Source of the DNA: Prunella strophiata
Taxonomy: Eukaryota > Chordata > Aves > Passeriformes > Prunellidae
Assembly (NCBI GenBank): GCA_036583965.1
Contig: JAZBQD010000028.1
Coordinates: forward strand, 992,001 to 1,056,000
Reading direction: 5' to 3'
DNA: 64,000 nt
Shown here: positions 1-11,054 of the stretch, in pieces
Layout of the letters: each line of letters starts with the position of its first letter
Position numbering within the stretch: the stretch's first letter is position 1
Translations under genes and position numbers: made by a program
The notes under the pieces: generated by a model
The model's database searches: none
Told to the model about the DNA's origin: nothing
What the model saw: the letters and a program-made list of their open reading frames with translations, nothing else

Positions 1-2926
1 TTCAGGACATTCTCACTGCTTATCAGAAAATATGTAAATAGCTTCTGGCTCCCTTGCTTGCTCAGATAGGGAGGCAAGATCTTTTCCATAAGCCTTCTTC
101 CAGGAAACTCACCCTTCTCAAGGTGTGTTGAGAAATGATAGTAAAAAGAAAGAGCAAGAAGGATAAAAGGCAACCACTAGATAAGGACAAGAATACAAAG
201 GGATCCTGGGAAGCAGAGAGGGAGGGGCGTGGGCTGTCAGGATCTGAAGAATGCTGAATACACTGATAAGGTGAGATGAAACCTTGGCCAGGAGTCTGTA
301 AATTAGGCCGGGCAGACAAGCTGTCTGCAGGCTGAGAAATCCAACTGTGGCAGTGGACATACAAACAGGATTCCTTCATGGCAAGGGCAAGAAACTGAGC
401 AAGTGGGATTTGTCTCTGCAGTAGCTTGGTACCTATTTTTACCCTTTCAGGTGATGCTGAGGTGCCACAGCTGTGTTCAGTGCATGGGGAACAGCCTTAC
501 TTGGACAGCATCATCTGTACAGGGATGGCTGGTGGAGGGTGGAAAAAGTGAAGTATTAGCCATGCTCTGTGGGAGGAAATTGGAAATTTGGATTAAGGAA
601 CTATCTCAGGAACACTCAGTGAAGAATTAGAGCCAGCAGTGCCTTGCTGCTCATTGTTCTCTGAAATTTGACACATTGGCTCCCTTGACCTAGATGGTCA
701 TACCAGAATGTCCAAAGGAAGCAGAGTCCTTTCAAAGCAGGGTATAACCTACACATGCCATAAAAGCTACTGATAAAGTGCTGGCAAAAGTCAGTCATGG
801 AGAACTGTGCCTCCAAATCTGTAGATTCTGATGCAGATATGAACTCAAAAGCACGCACAGTCACTGAGAGTTACTGGTGCAGAACACTTCCTAAGGTCCT
901 GACTGTTTTTCCTAGATGCTCCTTCTCAGCTGCTTGGGCTTTCAGCACATCTGCCATTGATCCATCCGGATGTTAGGATAGGTGCCTGGAGGATGCCTCA
1001 ATTCAGATTATTGAACCACTACTTCTAGATACAGAACTAAGTACTGTACCTTCTGTTTTGAAAAAAATCAACTGAACATATCCTTTCTCCTCGGGGAAGC
1101 AGTTGTTAAGAAGTCACAAGTACATTGGGAAAAGAAGCCAACCACTGTGTTTTAGCCTGGATAAGTTCACTCATCCCACATGTCCAGTGGGAAAGGAGCT
1201 GGCAGTGGTGGGAGGGCAGGGGCAATGCAGAGAGCACCCTGAGTGGGCAAGGGAAGGGGGTGCCTTCCTGTGGTGTGGGTTTATGCCAGGTAGAATTGTG
1301 ACTGAACTCTGACTTCCCAGTTTCTGTGACTCCAGGTGGAAGCTGTGTCCACAGAGTGCCCCAAGCTCTCCTCCACAGGTGAGGGTGAGGTGCTGATATA
1401 ACTGGTGGGCACAGATGTTTGTCCAAGGGGAGGGAACCAGCACCCTGCAAGAAACAGAAAGGAGCTGCTGCTACCTAGGCTTTGTTCTGTGTCACTGGAA
1501 GGGACAGCTCTGCTCCTTCCAGAGGACGGGGGCAGGGAAGAGATCTGGCACTCAGGATCCCCACAGCACACCCATGTGCAAAGAGAGGAGCCTGGAAAAG
1601 GAAAATCCAGGTGGAGTGTGCATCAGGTTCCTTTGTTCTGTGACATTGTTTTTTCTGCCCTGCTCAGAACCTTATTTGTGGCTAGTACAGCTGTAGGAGA
1701 GGGTCTGGAGTTGCTACTGTTCATTGCAAGTTATTGCCTATACCATGCATTAAAAGAATGCAGGCTTCAAAAATACAAAATTGCCATGCTTTTAGCATAT
1801 ATTCCAACTTTGCAGGTTTGAAAATCTCATTAAACCTTTCTTGCAAGTACTAAAATTTACAAGAGATCATTAACTCAACTTCCTCGGCTGCTGAACACCA
1901 TGCTTGCTGCTTATGGCAGACAGTAAAGCAGGAATACAAGGTTCAGCTTGCCCTGTGGGGTGTTCCAGGCCTCCTACTAGGGCATTTTTTGGATTCAGGC
2001 TTTTCTTAGAGACCACGCTTGCCTTTGGTTCAGCAGTGGAGGCCACTCTTCCTGTGGGGTCTGCTCGCTGTCCTCCTTTTATCTTTCCAGCTGCCCCATG
2101 TCTGGGGGCAGATGCCCTGGCGCTGCCCCAGAGCCGAGCTGCAGCCCACAGGAGCAGAGCTCTCCTTCAGCCCTGGCACACGGCGGCTGTGAGGGCTGAT
2201 TTGCACGTCTGTCACCACTGCACCTGCAGTTACAGGCTTTGATTTGTCAGAATGTCATCTCCTAGGCAGTGGCCTGAGCCTGGGGAAGGCTGGCACAAGG
2301 TGCTGCTGGAGTGCAGAGGAGAGTGAAGGCCTTTTTTGGCCGGAGGTCAGCCAGACACCTGTGTGGGCAGCTGGTTTCTGCTGTGCACTGGAGCTGGGCT
2401 GGCTCGGGCAGGGCAGAGCATCCCCTGGCGTTGCAGGGTGTGCCTGTGGGATGCCCGTGCCAGCCTGGGGGCCGGCAGGGCTCTCCACAGCAGTTTCTGT
2501 GGCAGGTGTGCTGTTTGTGAGGAAGGCAGGCCCCGCGGGTGGCTGCCTGGCTGAGGACCATGCTGGGAGCTGACTGAGGAGGAGGAGAGGGGCGGAAGGA
2601 AGCAGTGCCCTCGGCTGGCTGTGGCAGACCCGGGCCCTGCATCCCCCCCGTTCCCTGCTGCTTTTCCAGGCAGCTCCTCTGAGGGAACAGAGGCTGGCAC
2701 AGCAGATTTTACTGCAGTAATCACCTTTCCTCAGAGAAGGAGATACAGGAACAGCTGGGTAACATCTGGCATGACTCAGTATTTCACTACCAAGTGCAAA
2801 GTCATGGCTGAAAAGATTATGCTTTTCAGATTAAGATGAAGATTTAAAGAGTAAACTGAAGGGGCTGGCTGCTCCTCTGCCCAGGCCAAAGGTACAGCAT
2901 GGCTCTGGGGCACTGCCAGGCTGTGT
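1..2926. other. Non-coding sequence, nothing recognised
   Basis: The sequence is mixed, with a moderately GC-rich portion at about 2,040-2,680. No exon with coherent splice sites, no mobile element and no RNA gene was recognised. Confidence 0.6.
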
Positions 2927-3229
2927 GTGGCAGTGGCAGCAGCAGTGGCAGTAGCAGTGGCAGTGGTGGTGGCAGTGATAGTGGCAGTGGCAGTGTAGTG
3001 GCAGTGGCAGTGGCAGTGGCGGTGGCAGTGATAGTGGCAGTGGTGGTGGCAGTGTAGTGGCAGTGGTGGTGGCAGTGTAGTAGCAGTGGCAGCAGCAGTG
3101 GCAGTGTGGTGGCAGTGTGGTGGCAGTGGCAGTGTGGTGGCAGTGGCAGCAGCAGTGGCAGTGTGGTGGCAGTGTGGTGGCAGTGGCAGTGGCAGTGGCA
3201 GTGGCAGTGGCAGCAGCAGTGGCAGTGGC
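2927..3229 (+). repeat. Hexanucleotide repeat (GGCAGT)n with variants
   Basis: About 300 bases consist of GGCAGT units interspersed with GGTGGT, GATAGT, AGCAGC and GTAGTG variants. The repeat abuts the GC-rich island that follows. Open frames through it on both strands (Gly-Ser and Thr-Ala or His-Cys runs) are products of the repeat. Confidence 0.97.
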
Positions 3230-3640
3230 CGGCGGACAGCGGTGCCCCGGGCGATGGCGGTGCCCGGGCAGAGGAGGAGCCGCTCGTTCGGCAGCGGGCC
3301 CGGCGCTCCTGAGGCCAGCTCGGGGCCGGGCCGAGGCGCAGCAGAGGAAGAGGCGGCGGCCCCGGGGCGGGGCGGGCTGGGCCGGCCGGTGCCGGGGCCG
3401 CCCTGTCGGTGCGAGGCTGCGGGAGGCACGGCCGGGTAGGAGCGCGGCTCGCGTGATTGCTTTGCTGCTTTTCCGACCTCCCCCGACCCCTCCCCAGCAG
3501 CGGGAGCCCCGGCGGAGCGCTCCCGGGCCTGCCCCGGGCCCGGCCGGGCACCGCCCCGAGCCCCTGCCCGCTGCCCGCTCCTGGAGCCGCGCTCGGTACG
3601 GCCCCTCCCTGTCGCTGCTGGCGCTTCTCGTGCTGTGAAA
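3230..3640. promoter_or_regulatory. Small CpG island
   Basis: A GC-rich, CpG-dense block includes GGGGCGGGGCGGG near 3,364-3,376. It could be a promoter for an upstream alternative first exon of PIK3CB or for a non-coding RNA. No associated exon is evident, and the orientation cannot be decided. Confidence 0.6.
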
Positions 3641-6600
3641 ATCTCCCCAGTCCCACTGCAGTGGCAGCTTGCCAGCCCTCGGTGAATCCCCACTCCCTAG
3701 GGTGCTTCTGGGGTCTCTTTCCCTTTTCGGGGGGAGGAGATGAGAAGAGGGGTTAGGATTGAATAAGATCAGATGCTACTGCATCAAAAAGAAACCAGGA
3801 AAAAAAAAGAAGCAGAACAAAGAACAAAAAATGAAATCAAACCCATCAAGGAGATGTGACTACAGTGGCTAGTTTACCAGAAAGCAAAGGGAACAGGGCC
3901 TCCAGTTGGGAAACTTTCAAACCTCAGTGAGGTCTGGCAGCTGCTGGGAGTGGGGAAGCGTGGCTGGCAGCGTGTCTGAGGCTGACACCTCCTGCCCGCC
4001 AGCATGTGTCAGACCGTTTAGGGTGGCAAGAATTCACCAATTAAACAGCATTTCATCTTTTTTTCCTGAAATGTTTTCCACGTGTGCTGTCCTAAAGAGT
4101 AACCTCAAATTTTTTTAATGATGTAAAGCATTGATGTTGTCTGTCTTCCTCAGCAAGGTGCTTTCCTTAGCTGTGATTCATCACCCTGTTTTTCTGTTCC
4201 AGTTAAGCTGCTCAGTTAGAGCACTGAGACAATCAGTGTCTCACCCTATGAGCTGGGCTCAGCATTATCAGTGACTTTGTCCTTCGGAATGGGTTCTTGG
4301 TAGACTGGAGGTGTTTTCAGTTTCAGGCTATTGTATTTTACTGGCAATTGTGACACGAGGGAGGTCAGTGATCTGGTAAAGCTGGAGCAGACTGGGAGGG
4401 CTCTGATAAGAGTGGAGCCTTGGTTGCAAATGCTTGTGTGCTCTTGGGTTGCTTCTCGGAGCCTTCACATCCCCTCAGAGAGCTCAGGCAGCTGCTGAGG
4501 CACCAGGTTTTGCTGTTAGGGTTGTGCACTGCCCTCGGATCAGAGTCTGTATTAAAGGCTTACATGCAGTGCTCCTGTAAGAGTTCTTGTACATTAAACA
4601 TGAGGGTCAGTGAGTTAATCTGAGGTTGTTGGAGCATTCCCTGGGAGCTCAGTCTCTCTGGGCAATGAGTGGCCAGATACTGGAGCTGAGATGCTTGAAG
4701 AGGGGAAGAATTCCCTTGCCATTCCCAAGCATGGAAGGAGTCTGGCAGTGGTGGGCTATGGCTGCTCTTGTTGGAGCCTCCAGTGTCCTGCTCACTCCAC
4801 TTTTATGAGTGGCACTTCAGGAGTGCCCAGAAATGGTGAGGAGCAGACATGATCACCAAATATATTATTTTGCAGAAAAATTTAAAGTGAAGCACATTAC
4901 TTATGTCAACATTTGCAGTGGACTTTCTAAAATTGTGAATACTTTTTGATTGACAGCTTTGACTCAGGTGCAGCCTGGCTTCCCTGGCCAGGCTGCATCT
5001 CCCCAGTGGTGTCATCACCTCCCCTCTGAGTGATCTCACACCTCGTGGGAGGTGTGCTCTGGAAGCTGAACCACAGCTCTGGTGAGGCACCACTTCAAAA
5101 ACAAGGTTTTGTTGAAAACAAAAACATAGTAGGTCTTGGTGTTTTTAGAAATTAAATAATAGACAGAGTGAGGGCCTTTAATGGAAAGTTTCCCCCCAAG
5201 TAGAAACTCACAATTTTCAATAGAAAAACATAATGAAGGGAGTTTTTTGACTAACCCTGGGCAGCAGATCCAGTATTAATGGAGGGATGAGGAATGAATG
5301 CAGTCAATCTTGTCCATTTCTTGCCTTGACAGCATCCATGAGTGAAGCACTGACTACCATGTTGCTCTGGTGGGGCGCTCCCTTCCCTAGGAGTGGGTGG
5401 ATATGTAAATCTTTCTGCTTTGCCCCAAAAGTCTGCATGGTGCAGGTGGATACTGCAGTCCTTTCACGCCTCGGTGGATTTGGTGCTGGTTTCACACCAG
5501 TTGCCCAGTTCCTAGGCTAACAGAGCAGTGAACAGCCAGGTTTATTTCTCACACTTTTGAGGCCTATATTGGAGTTTTTGGGCGTGGAAGTTCTGCAGGG
5601 ACACTGTGTGCTGCACCAAGTGCTGTTTCCAAGGAAAAGTGCCATGAGTGGGTTCTAAAGTTGATAATCATGGGTGTCCTGTTCTAAGTAGTGGATTTTA
5701 TTTCTTCCTTGTGTAGTGTTTCTCTAACTTGGCAATGAATTTTAGCAAAATATTTCTGGCTTGTCTTTCAGGAATCCCATTAAAGTCTGTCAAACAGTGT
5801 GGCTGGGAACCTTCCTGTGCAGCATCTGGGTGTGAGCAGTACTGGAAACAGGATCCTGGCAGAAACAAACCTTGTCTCTGAAGCATTGTGGTTTCTCTAA
5901 TGAGATCAGTTTGCCACCTGCATCTCTCTGGGGTGTGACTATTTTAGAGATTTTGTAAGCATATAAACAACCTTCCTGCCTTCCTCCTTTCCATCTTTTG
6001 CTTTATTCTCCATTTCCTTCTCTTCCTCTCCATCCTCTCTCACGGTGCTGTGTCCTCACAGCCATTCCTTATTGCTGCTTTGAGGTGAGCATTGTTTCAC
6101 AGCTATGAAAGAGCTTGCATGTGAGACAGAGCCCTCAGGGTTTCACAGCACCCCCTGAGCAGCACAACCAGCCAGGCTTTGGCAGCACCCTGGTTCTCAT
6201 CTCTGACTCCTGAGCGTTGGTGGTGGCTCAGCAGAGCTCAGCTGGGGAGCCCTGAGTGTAACATTAGCTCTGCTTCTCCAGGTCATGAGCACAGTGGACT
6301 TCATTGAAGAGCTGTGAAATTCCCCACTGAGTTTGTGATCCAGGAACTCACAGGGTAATGCTGGTCTGTAAGATTTCTTATTACTTTTCATGGAAGTTGC
6401 TCGATATAAGGAATTTATGTTGAAGGCCTAAATATTTGGGATTATACTTTGTATTTATTGTCAACAGTCAAAACAACATTGGCACTGAAACTTCTGTGGG
6501 AAGGTTGTGAACTATTAATTATTTTCAGTCTACTTGGCATAACATGAAGGATTATTAACATAACCAGTCTTACAGGTGATGATAAATTCAACAAGCATTA

Positions 6601-7924
6601 CTTCTACTTTTTTAAGAGGTTGGTTTTTATTCTTATTAATCTTTCACATAGATGCCTTATTCCAGCTGACACAAATTCCTGTTAGAGCTGACCTAAACCT
6701 TGTAATTTGCCAGGAAGTTAAGGTATTTATTTAAGATCATTTCTCTCTTAATATAGCAACCAGGCTTTTCTTTTATGTTGTAGAAAGCAAAACATCATGA
6801 TCAAAACATCACTCAGTTCTGCAGTTACCTGATGTTAAATTCTGTTTTACCAGTCCATCTTAACGGGAAGAACATGTCTATTAAATCTCTGTCTTCTCCT
6901 TCAATTAAGCATCTCACTAATAGGCCAGGAGGAAAATAGTTCTCAGTTGTTCCTATGTATTTACCTTCAATATTGAGTGTAGCACCCTGAATCACAGATG
7001 TCAGCCTGGGAGTGGCTGTGGGGCAGGTGAAGGGCTCGTGCACATTTTGGAGCAGCTGCTCTACCTGCAGCCTCCTGTGCAGGTTACTGCCAGCTCTGAC
7101 CTGGCACTGGCAGTGCACATGGGAGCACTGAATTGGGAGCAGCTGAGGGTCTGTGGCTCTGACACCTGCTCTGGAGTGTGTGTGTGACTTTCTTGCTGGA
7201 ACGTGGCATCCAGGCTGAAATGAAAACCCAGCTGAGTGACCTTGCTTGTTTTTCTGCTCCACTGCCTGGGTTCAGAGCATTTCCAAGCATGGCTTCCTTT
7301 GCTGTGCAGTACAAAACCATATTGACTACAACAGTCAATATTGAGTCCTGTGGGCTCAATGGCCTGTCAAAATGGGGCAATGACATATAAATTCATGAGA
7401 AAGTAACATGACAATGCAAATACCTGTTATATTGACTGAAATGTATGTGTGAGAAAAATTAGCCTTCTAATAGTCTAAATAGAGAGAACTTTGTGTGTGT
7501 AAGAAAGAAAAAAATGTCATGCTCCCCCAGTGTTATTTTTATTAATAGCAAGTATATTTATCTTTTCCCCCAGTGAGCAAGTGTTGAGGGTCTATTTGTA
7601 GTTGAAGGAAATTCATCTGGTTTTGCTTGTTAGCCACTTGGTCTGGCACATCAGAGAGTGAGGGTCGCTTCCTGTGGTTGGAAGTACTCAGGCTGTTTTA
7701 TACTGAGAGCACTGCTCTTCTGGTGAAAGCACACCTTTCAGTACCCCACCCTGGCAGCTCTTTTGTCACTGCCTTGCTGGACTTCCCCTAGTCTAAACAA
7801 AGCTTTGCTGCTACTATTTGTGTTAGTTGTTTTTGTTTGAGACACAACGGTTTTTTTTAGTTTCTCTGAAATCTGCCCTGTGTCTTTCTTCTGATACAGA
7901 TGGTTTTGTGGTGCTTGATGTCAT
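3641..7924. other. Non-coding sequence, nothing recognised
   Basis: The sequence is ordinary intergenic-type DNA of mixed composition. A 9-bp-stem inverted repeat lies at 7,319-7,341 (ATATTGACT, 5-base loop, AGTCAATAT). I saw no gene or mobile element. Confidence 0.6.
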
Positions 7925-8038
7925 CCAATCACAGCATCACAGGATGGTGTGGGATGGAAGGGACCTTACAGAACCTTAGAGATCATCTAGTTCCAACCCC
8001 CCAGCCATGGGCAGGGACAACTTCCACTAGACCAGGTT
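7925..8038 (-). mobile_element. CR1 LINE 3'-end fragment
   Basis: On the + strand the block GGATGGTGTGGGATGGAAGG, then TTAGAGATCATCTAGTTCCA and CCATGGGCAGGGACAACTTC, is the complement of the conserved CR1 3' terminus. The copy is only about 110 bases, a severe 5' truncation. Confidence 0.9.
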
Positions 8039-8075
8039 GTTAAAAAACAAACAAACAAACAAAAAACCAAACAAC
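8039..8075 (+). repeat. (AAAC)n-like microsatellite
   Basis: Four AAAC units and A-rich variants lie directly against the truncated inner end of the CR1 fragment. Confidence 0.9.
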
Positions 8076-10392
8076 CTGACTGTAATGAAAAATACTGTTT
8101 ATCTTAAGCTGAACTTAAGCACAGCCCTAGTGCTCAGAGAAGAGTACAGGACATATCCTACAAGCACCTGTGTTATCTTCACCTGTCTCTTAAGTCTTTT
8201 GGCTTCAATTAGACAGAAATGTGTAGCAATGTAAATAATTGCTTATATCCCTCTTTTCTACATGCCTCCACAATTATAATGCTACAGACAAACAAATATC
8301 AAAAAGAAATGTCTATTTCTTGTCCTGACTTTCAACTCAAGTAACATTTCAATGGCAAAGAAATGTCTATGCTGGCATTCATCTTTTGTGATGTGGTCCA
8401 GTGAGTAACAGTGTAAACTGTATTTAAACATAGCAATTACAGAGAACAAAGGGATGGCTGAGGGAAGCTGGACTTGTCCATGCACATTACAGGGCTCTTT
8501 CAGAAGGCAGCAAAGTGTCCTCTCGACTTTGGTTTCTGAAATACAGATTTGGATGAGTTTCCTTTGCCCTAATGCTCAGCTCTCAGTGAGGGCTGCTTCC
8601 TCAGAAGGGCTCAGACCATCCTTGACACTTTAGGGAATTTTCTTAGGAATGACCTAATGACTTCCTAAATTCCCCTCTCAGTTTTTTTTACTTGCATTCT
8701 TCTTCTCAGATTTTCAGCTGCCTGTTTTACTTGCCCTGTTTTTGGTGGGTGAGATGGGAACACGGAAATCCCATTTTTCATTCCCCAGCTGCACAGCCAG
8801 TGTGTTACAGTTCCACCTGTGCTGGCAGGGATTTCCTGTTTTAGAAGATTAATTAGAGTTGAGAAATTCTGAGTTCCTCCAAAAGAAACGATTTTCCTTT
8901 CCTGTATGGAAGGGAGATTGCAGTCTTCTGAGGCTATAAACTTGTTTAGACCCACTGATGTAGCAATTGGTACCAGTTAGAGATACTGGCTGGTTTCAAT
9001 TCTGTTCTGTGACTTCAATGTAGATCTAAGCAGCTGCTCTTGCTCTCTTTACCTCTTTCAGAGGTAGTTGTTCTTGCAGGAAGAGTTTTTTGTCCAGCCA
9101 GAAGTTTGTCTCTTGCTCTGTCTTCTCTCTGAGTCAAAAGGCATAATCTGTATTGTACTGTATCTCCAAAAATGATTGCACTGACTTCAAAACCTTAATC
9201 CTGCAAGCAGATGTGGTTTCTAACATACCTTCCCAGTTTGGATTCATGTGCAAACAGTTTTCACTTGTTTTCTGCCTTTTTTTTTTTTTTTCCCCTCTTT
9301 TTTTTTCTTTCCCCTTGTTGAGGTGATCAAATGGTCAGCACTTCTGCCTCACCCACTTAGCTTATCCTGGTCTAGTTCCAAAGCCAGAGGCTGAGGAAAT
9401 GGCCTTTTTCCTCGGGAATTTTGCTTTGCCAGTTTTTTTTGTCACATACCACATTAAGTTGCTTTTTTCTTACCTTGCTGTGAAGTGTATTTGAACATCC
9501 CTTGTTAAGGAGGGCTAGAGTCTGGCTTCATACTCACCTTTGCTTCTTTGGGAGAGGCAAGATGGGACATTCCCAGCTGGCAATTCCCAGATTTCCAGAG
9601 TGGCAGATCTTGGCGTGTTCATCTCTGAATCCAGCACAAGTGAGTGGAGAGTCAGGGAGCAGGACATGCAGAGAGGGGTGACATGGGACAGGGAGGAACA
9701 GGAGGAGGAAGAGGAATAAAGGGGACAGTGTGTCATCCAAAATGAATAGGAGAGCATGGGGAAACAGGAAGGAGTTCATGAGGGATGTTGAGGTTTCTGA
9801 TCTTGTTTCTAATTTAGGCACAAGCTATAAAAACGTGTGTATTCATATATTTCTCATATGACTCGCTTTGAAGGCTAGTAAGATTCTCCATGAATAAAAC
9901 TCCTTGTTCCTCTCTCTGACCTGTCACACTTAATCTTTTCAAACAGTTACCATTTAGCAGCAACTGTAAGAAGATATTTGAACTGGTCTCCTGATTCCAG
10001 CACAGCAGTCAGAGGTTAATGAGAGCTGGGAGAAATAAACAATTTGGGCTGCGTGGGCCACAGATGCAGAACCCACTGGAGATGGCAGGGCAGCAGAATG
10101 AGGGGTTGGCCCAACAGATTTTCAACAGAGCCCATCAAACCCAGATGTGGCATTGTTGCCTTGAGACTACTGTGGATTTGAGACTAAGAAAGCAAGCAAT
10201 TCTTAATAAACACTTGGGAACTACTATTCAAGAGATTTAATTTTTCTCCCCCTTCTGTTTTATGTCAAGGTGGAATTTTGGCCACAAACCAGACTTTTGT
10301 GGGTTTTTTCTACTGTGTGTTTCATCTCATGCAGTTTTAAGGAATTAGACTAAAATATGTCAGCTTAGCTAGAGAACATTTTTTTTTTTTAG
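8076..10392. other. Non-coding sequence
   Basis: Nothing is recognised apart from a 15-base T run at 9,277-9,291 in a pyrimidine-rich stretch. Confidence 0.6.
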
Positions 10393-10430
10393 TTTGATGT
10401 AACAAAAATAATTTGATGTAACAAAAATAA
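10393..10430 (+). repeat. Perfect 19-bp tandem duplication
   Basis: The 19-base unit TTTGATGTAACAAAAATAA occurs twice without a mismatch, which suggests a recent slippage duplication. Confidence 0.95.
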
Positions 10431-10955
10431 TTTCATAATGATTTCAAAATTCTTGCTGACAAAAACTGGAAAAATAATTTGACAAATGACAGACCTCTGC
10501 TAAATACCTTTACAAAGGTCACACTCAGCCAGTTAGGAGAAAAAATGTGGAAAGAAATTGAGCTAAGGTAGTTCTTTAATAAATTTCTCTTTAAATCATT
10601 AACTGGATATCAGATAGAAAAAAAAAAAGAAAACAAAAAGATTAATTGGAAACCTTGGAAAATCATATTTAACTAGATGGAAAGACCATAAACAGATGGG
10701 ATGAACTGGAAAAGGGCAAAATGTACAGAAGCTGACATATGCTGGGGGCAGACTGGCTTGGAAAGAGCATTGGACTCAGCAGGGTTTCTGTGTGTGTAGG
10801 GTTACAGGTGGGGGTGTGTGGGAGCAGCCACGGCAGACACAGAGTGCCAAACACAGTGTGATTCTCTGGGCATTAAAAAGGCAGCTTGCTAATTAAGACA
10901 CTTGGTGGCTGTCTGAGAACCTGCATGAGGCAAGCACAGTCACTGGCAGCTGGCA

Positions 10956-11054
10956 ATAAACCTGCCATGCATAAACCTGCTGTGCAATGATGCCATGCAA
11001 TGATGCCATGCATAAACCTGCCATGCATAAACCTGCCATGCAATGATGCCATGC
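10956..11054 (+). repeat. Composite minisatellite, unit order AABBAAB
   Basis: Two related units, A (ATAAACCTGCCATGC, 15 bases) and B (AATGATGCCATGC, 13 bases), alternate in the order A A B B A A B over 99 bases. The second A has CTGTGC in place of CCATGC. Confidence 0.95.

Noticed and set aside
2776..3693. 305-codon minus-strand frame and 117-173-codon plus-strand frames near 3 kb
   Set aside because: They combine the hexamer repeat with the GC-rich island. There is no domain, and several frames are open together.
5037..5056. Short hairpin CACACCTC / GAGGTGTG as a possible RNA element or terminator
   Set aside because: Eight-base arms are common by chance at this scale, and no transcript context supports it.
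10951..10960. AATAAA-type polyadenylation signals scattered in the window
   Set aside because: Such hexamers are frequent in AT-rich introns, and none follows a supported last exon.
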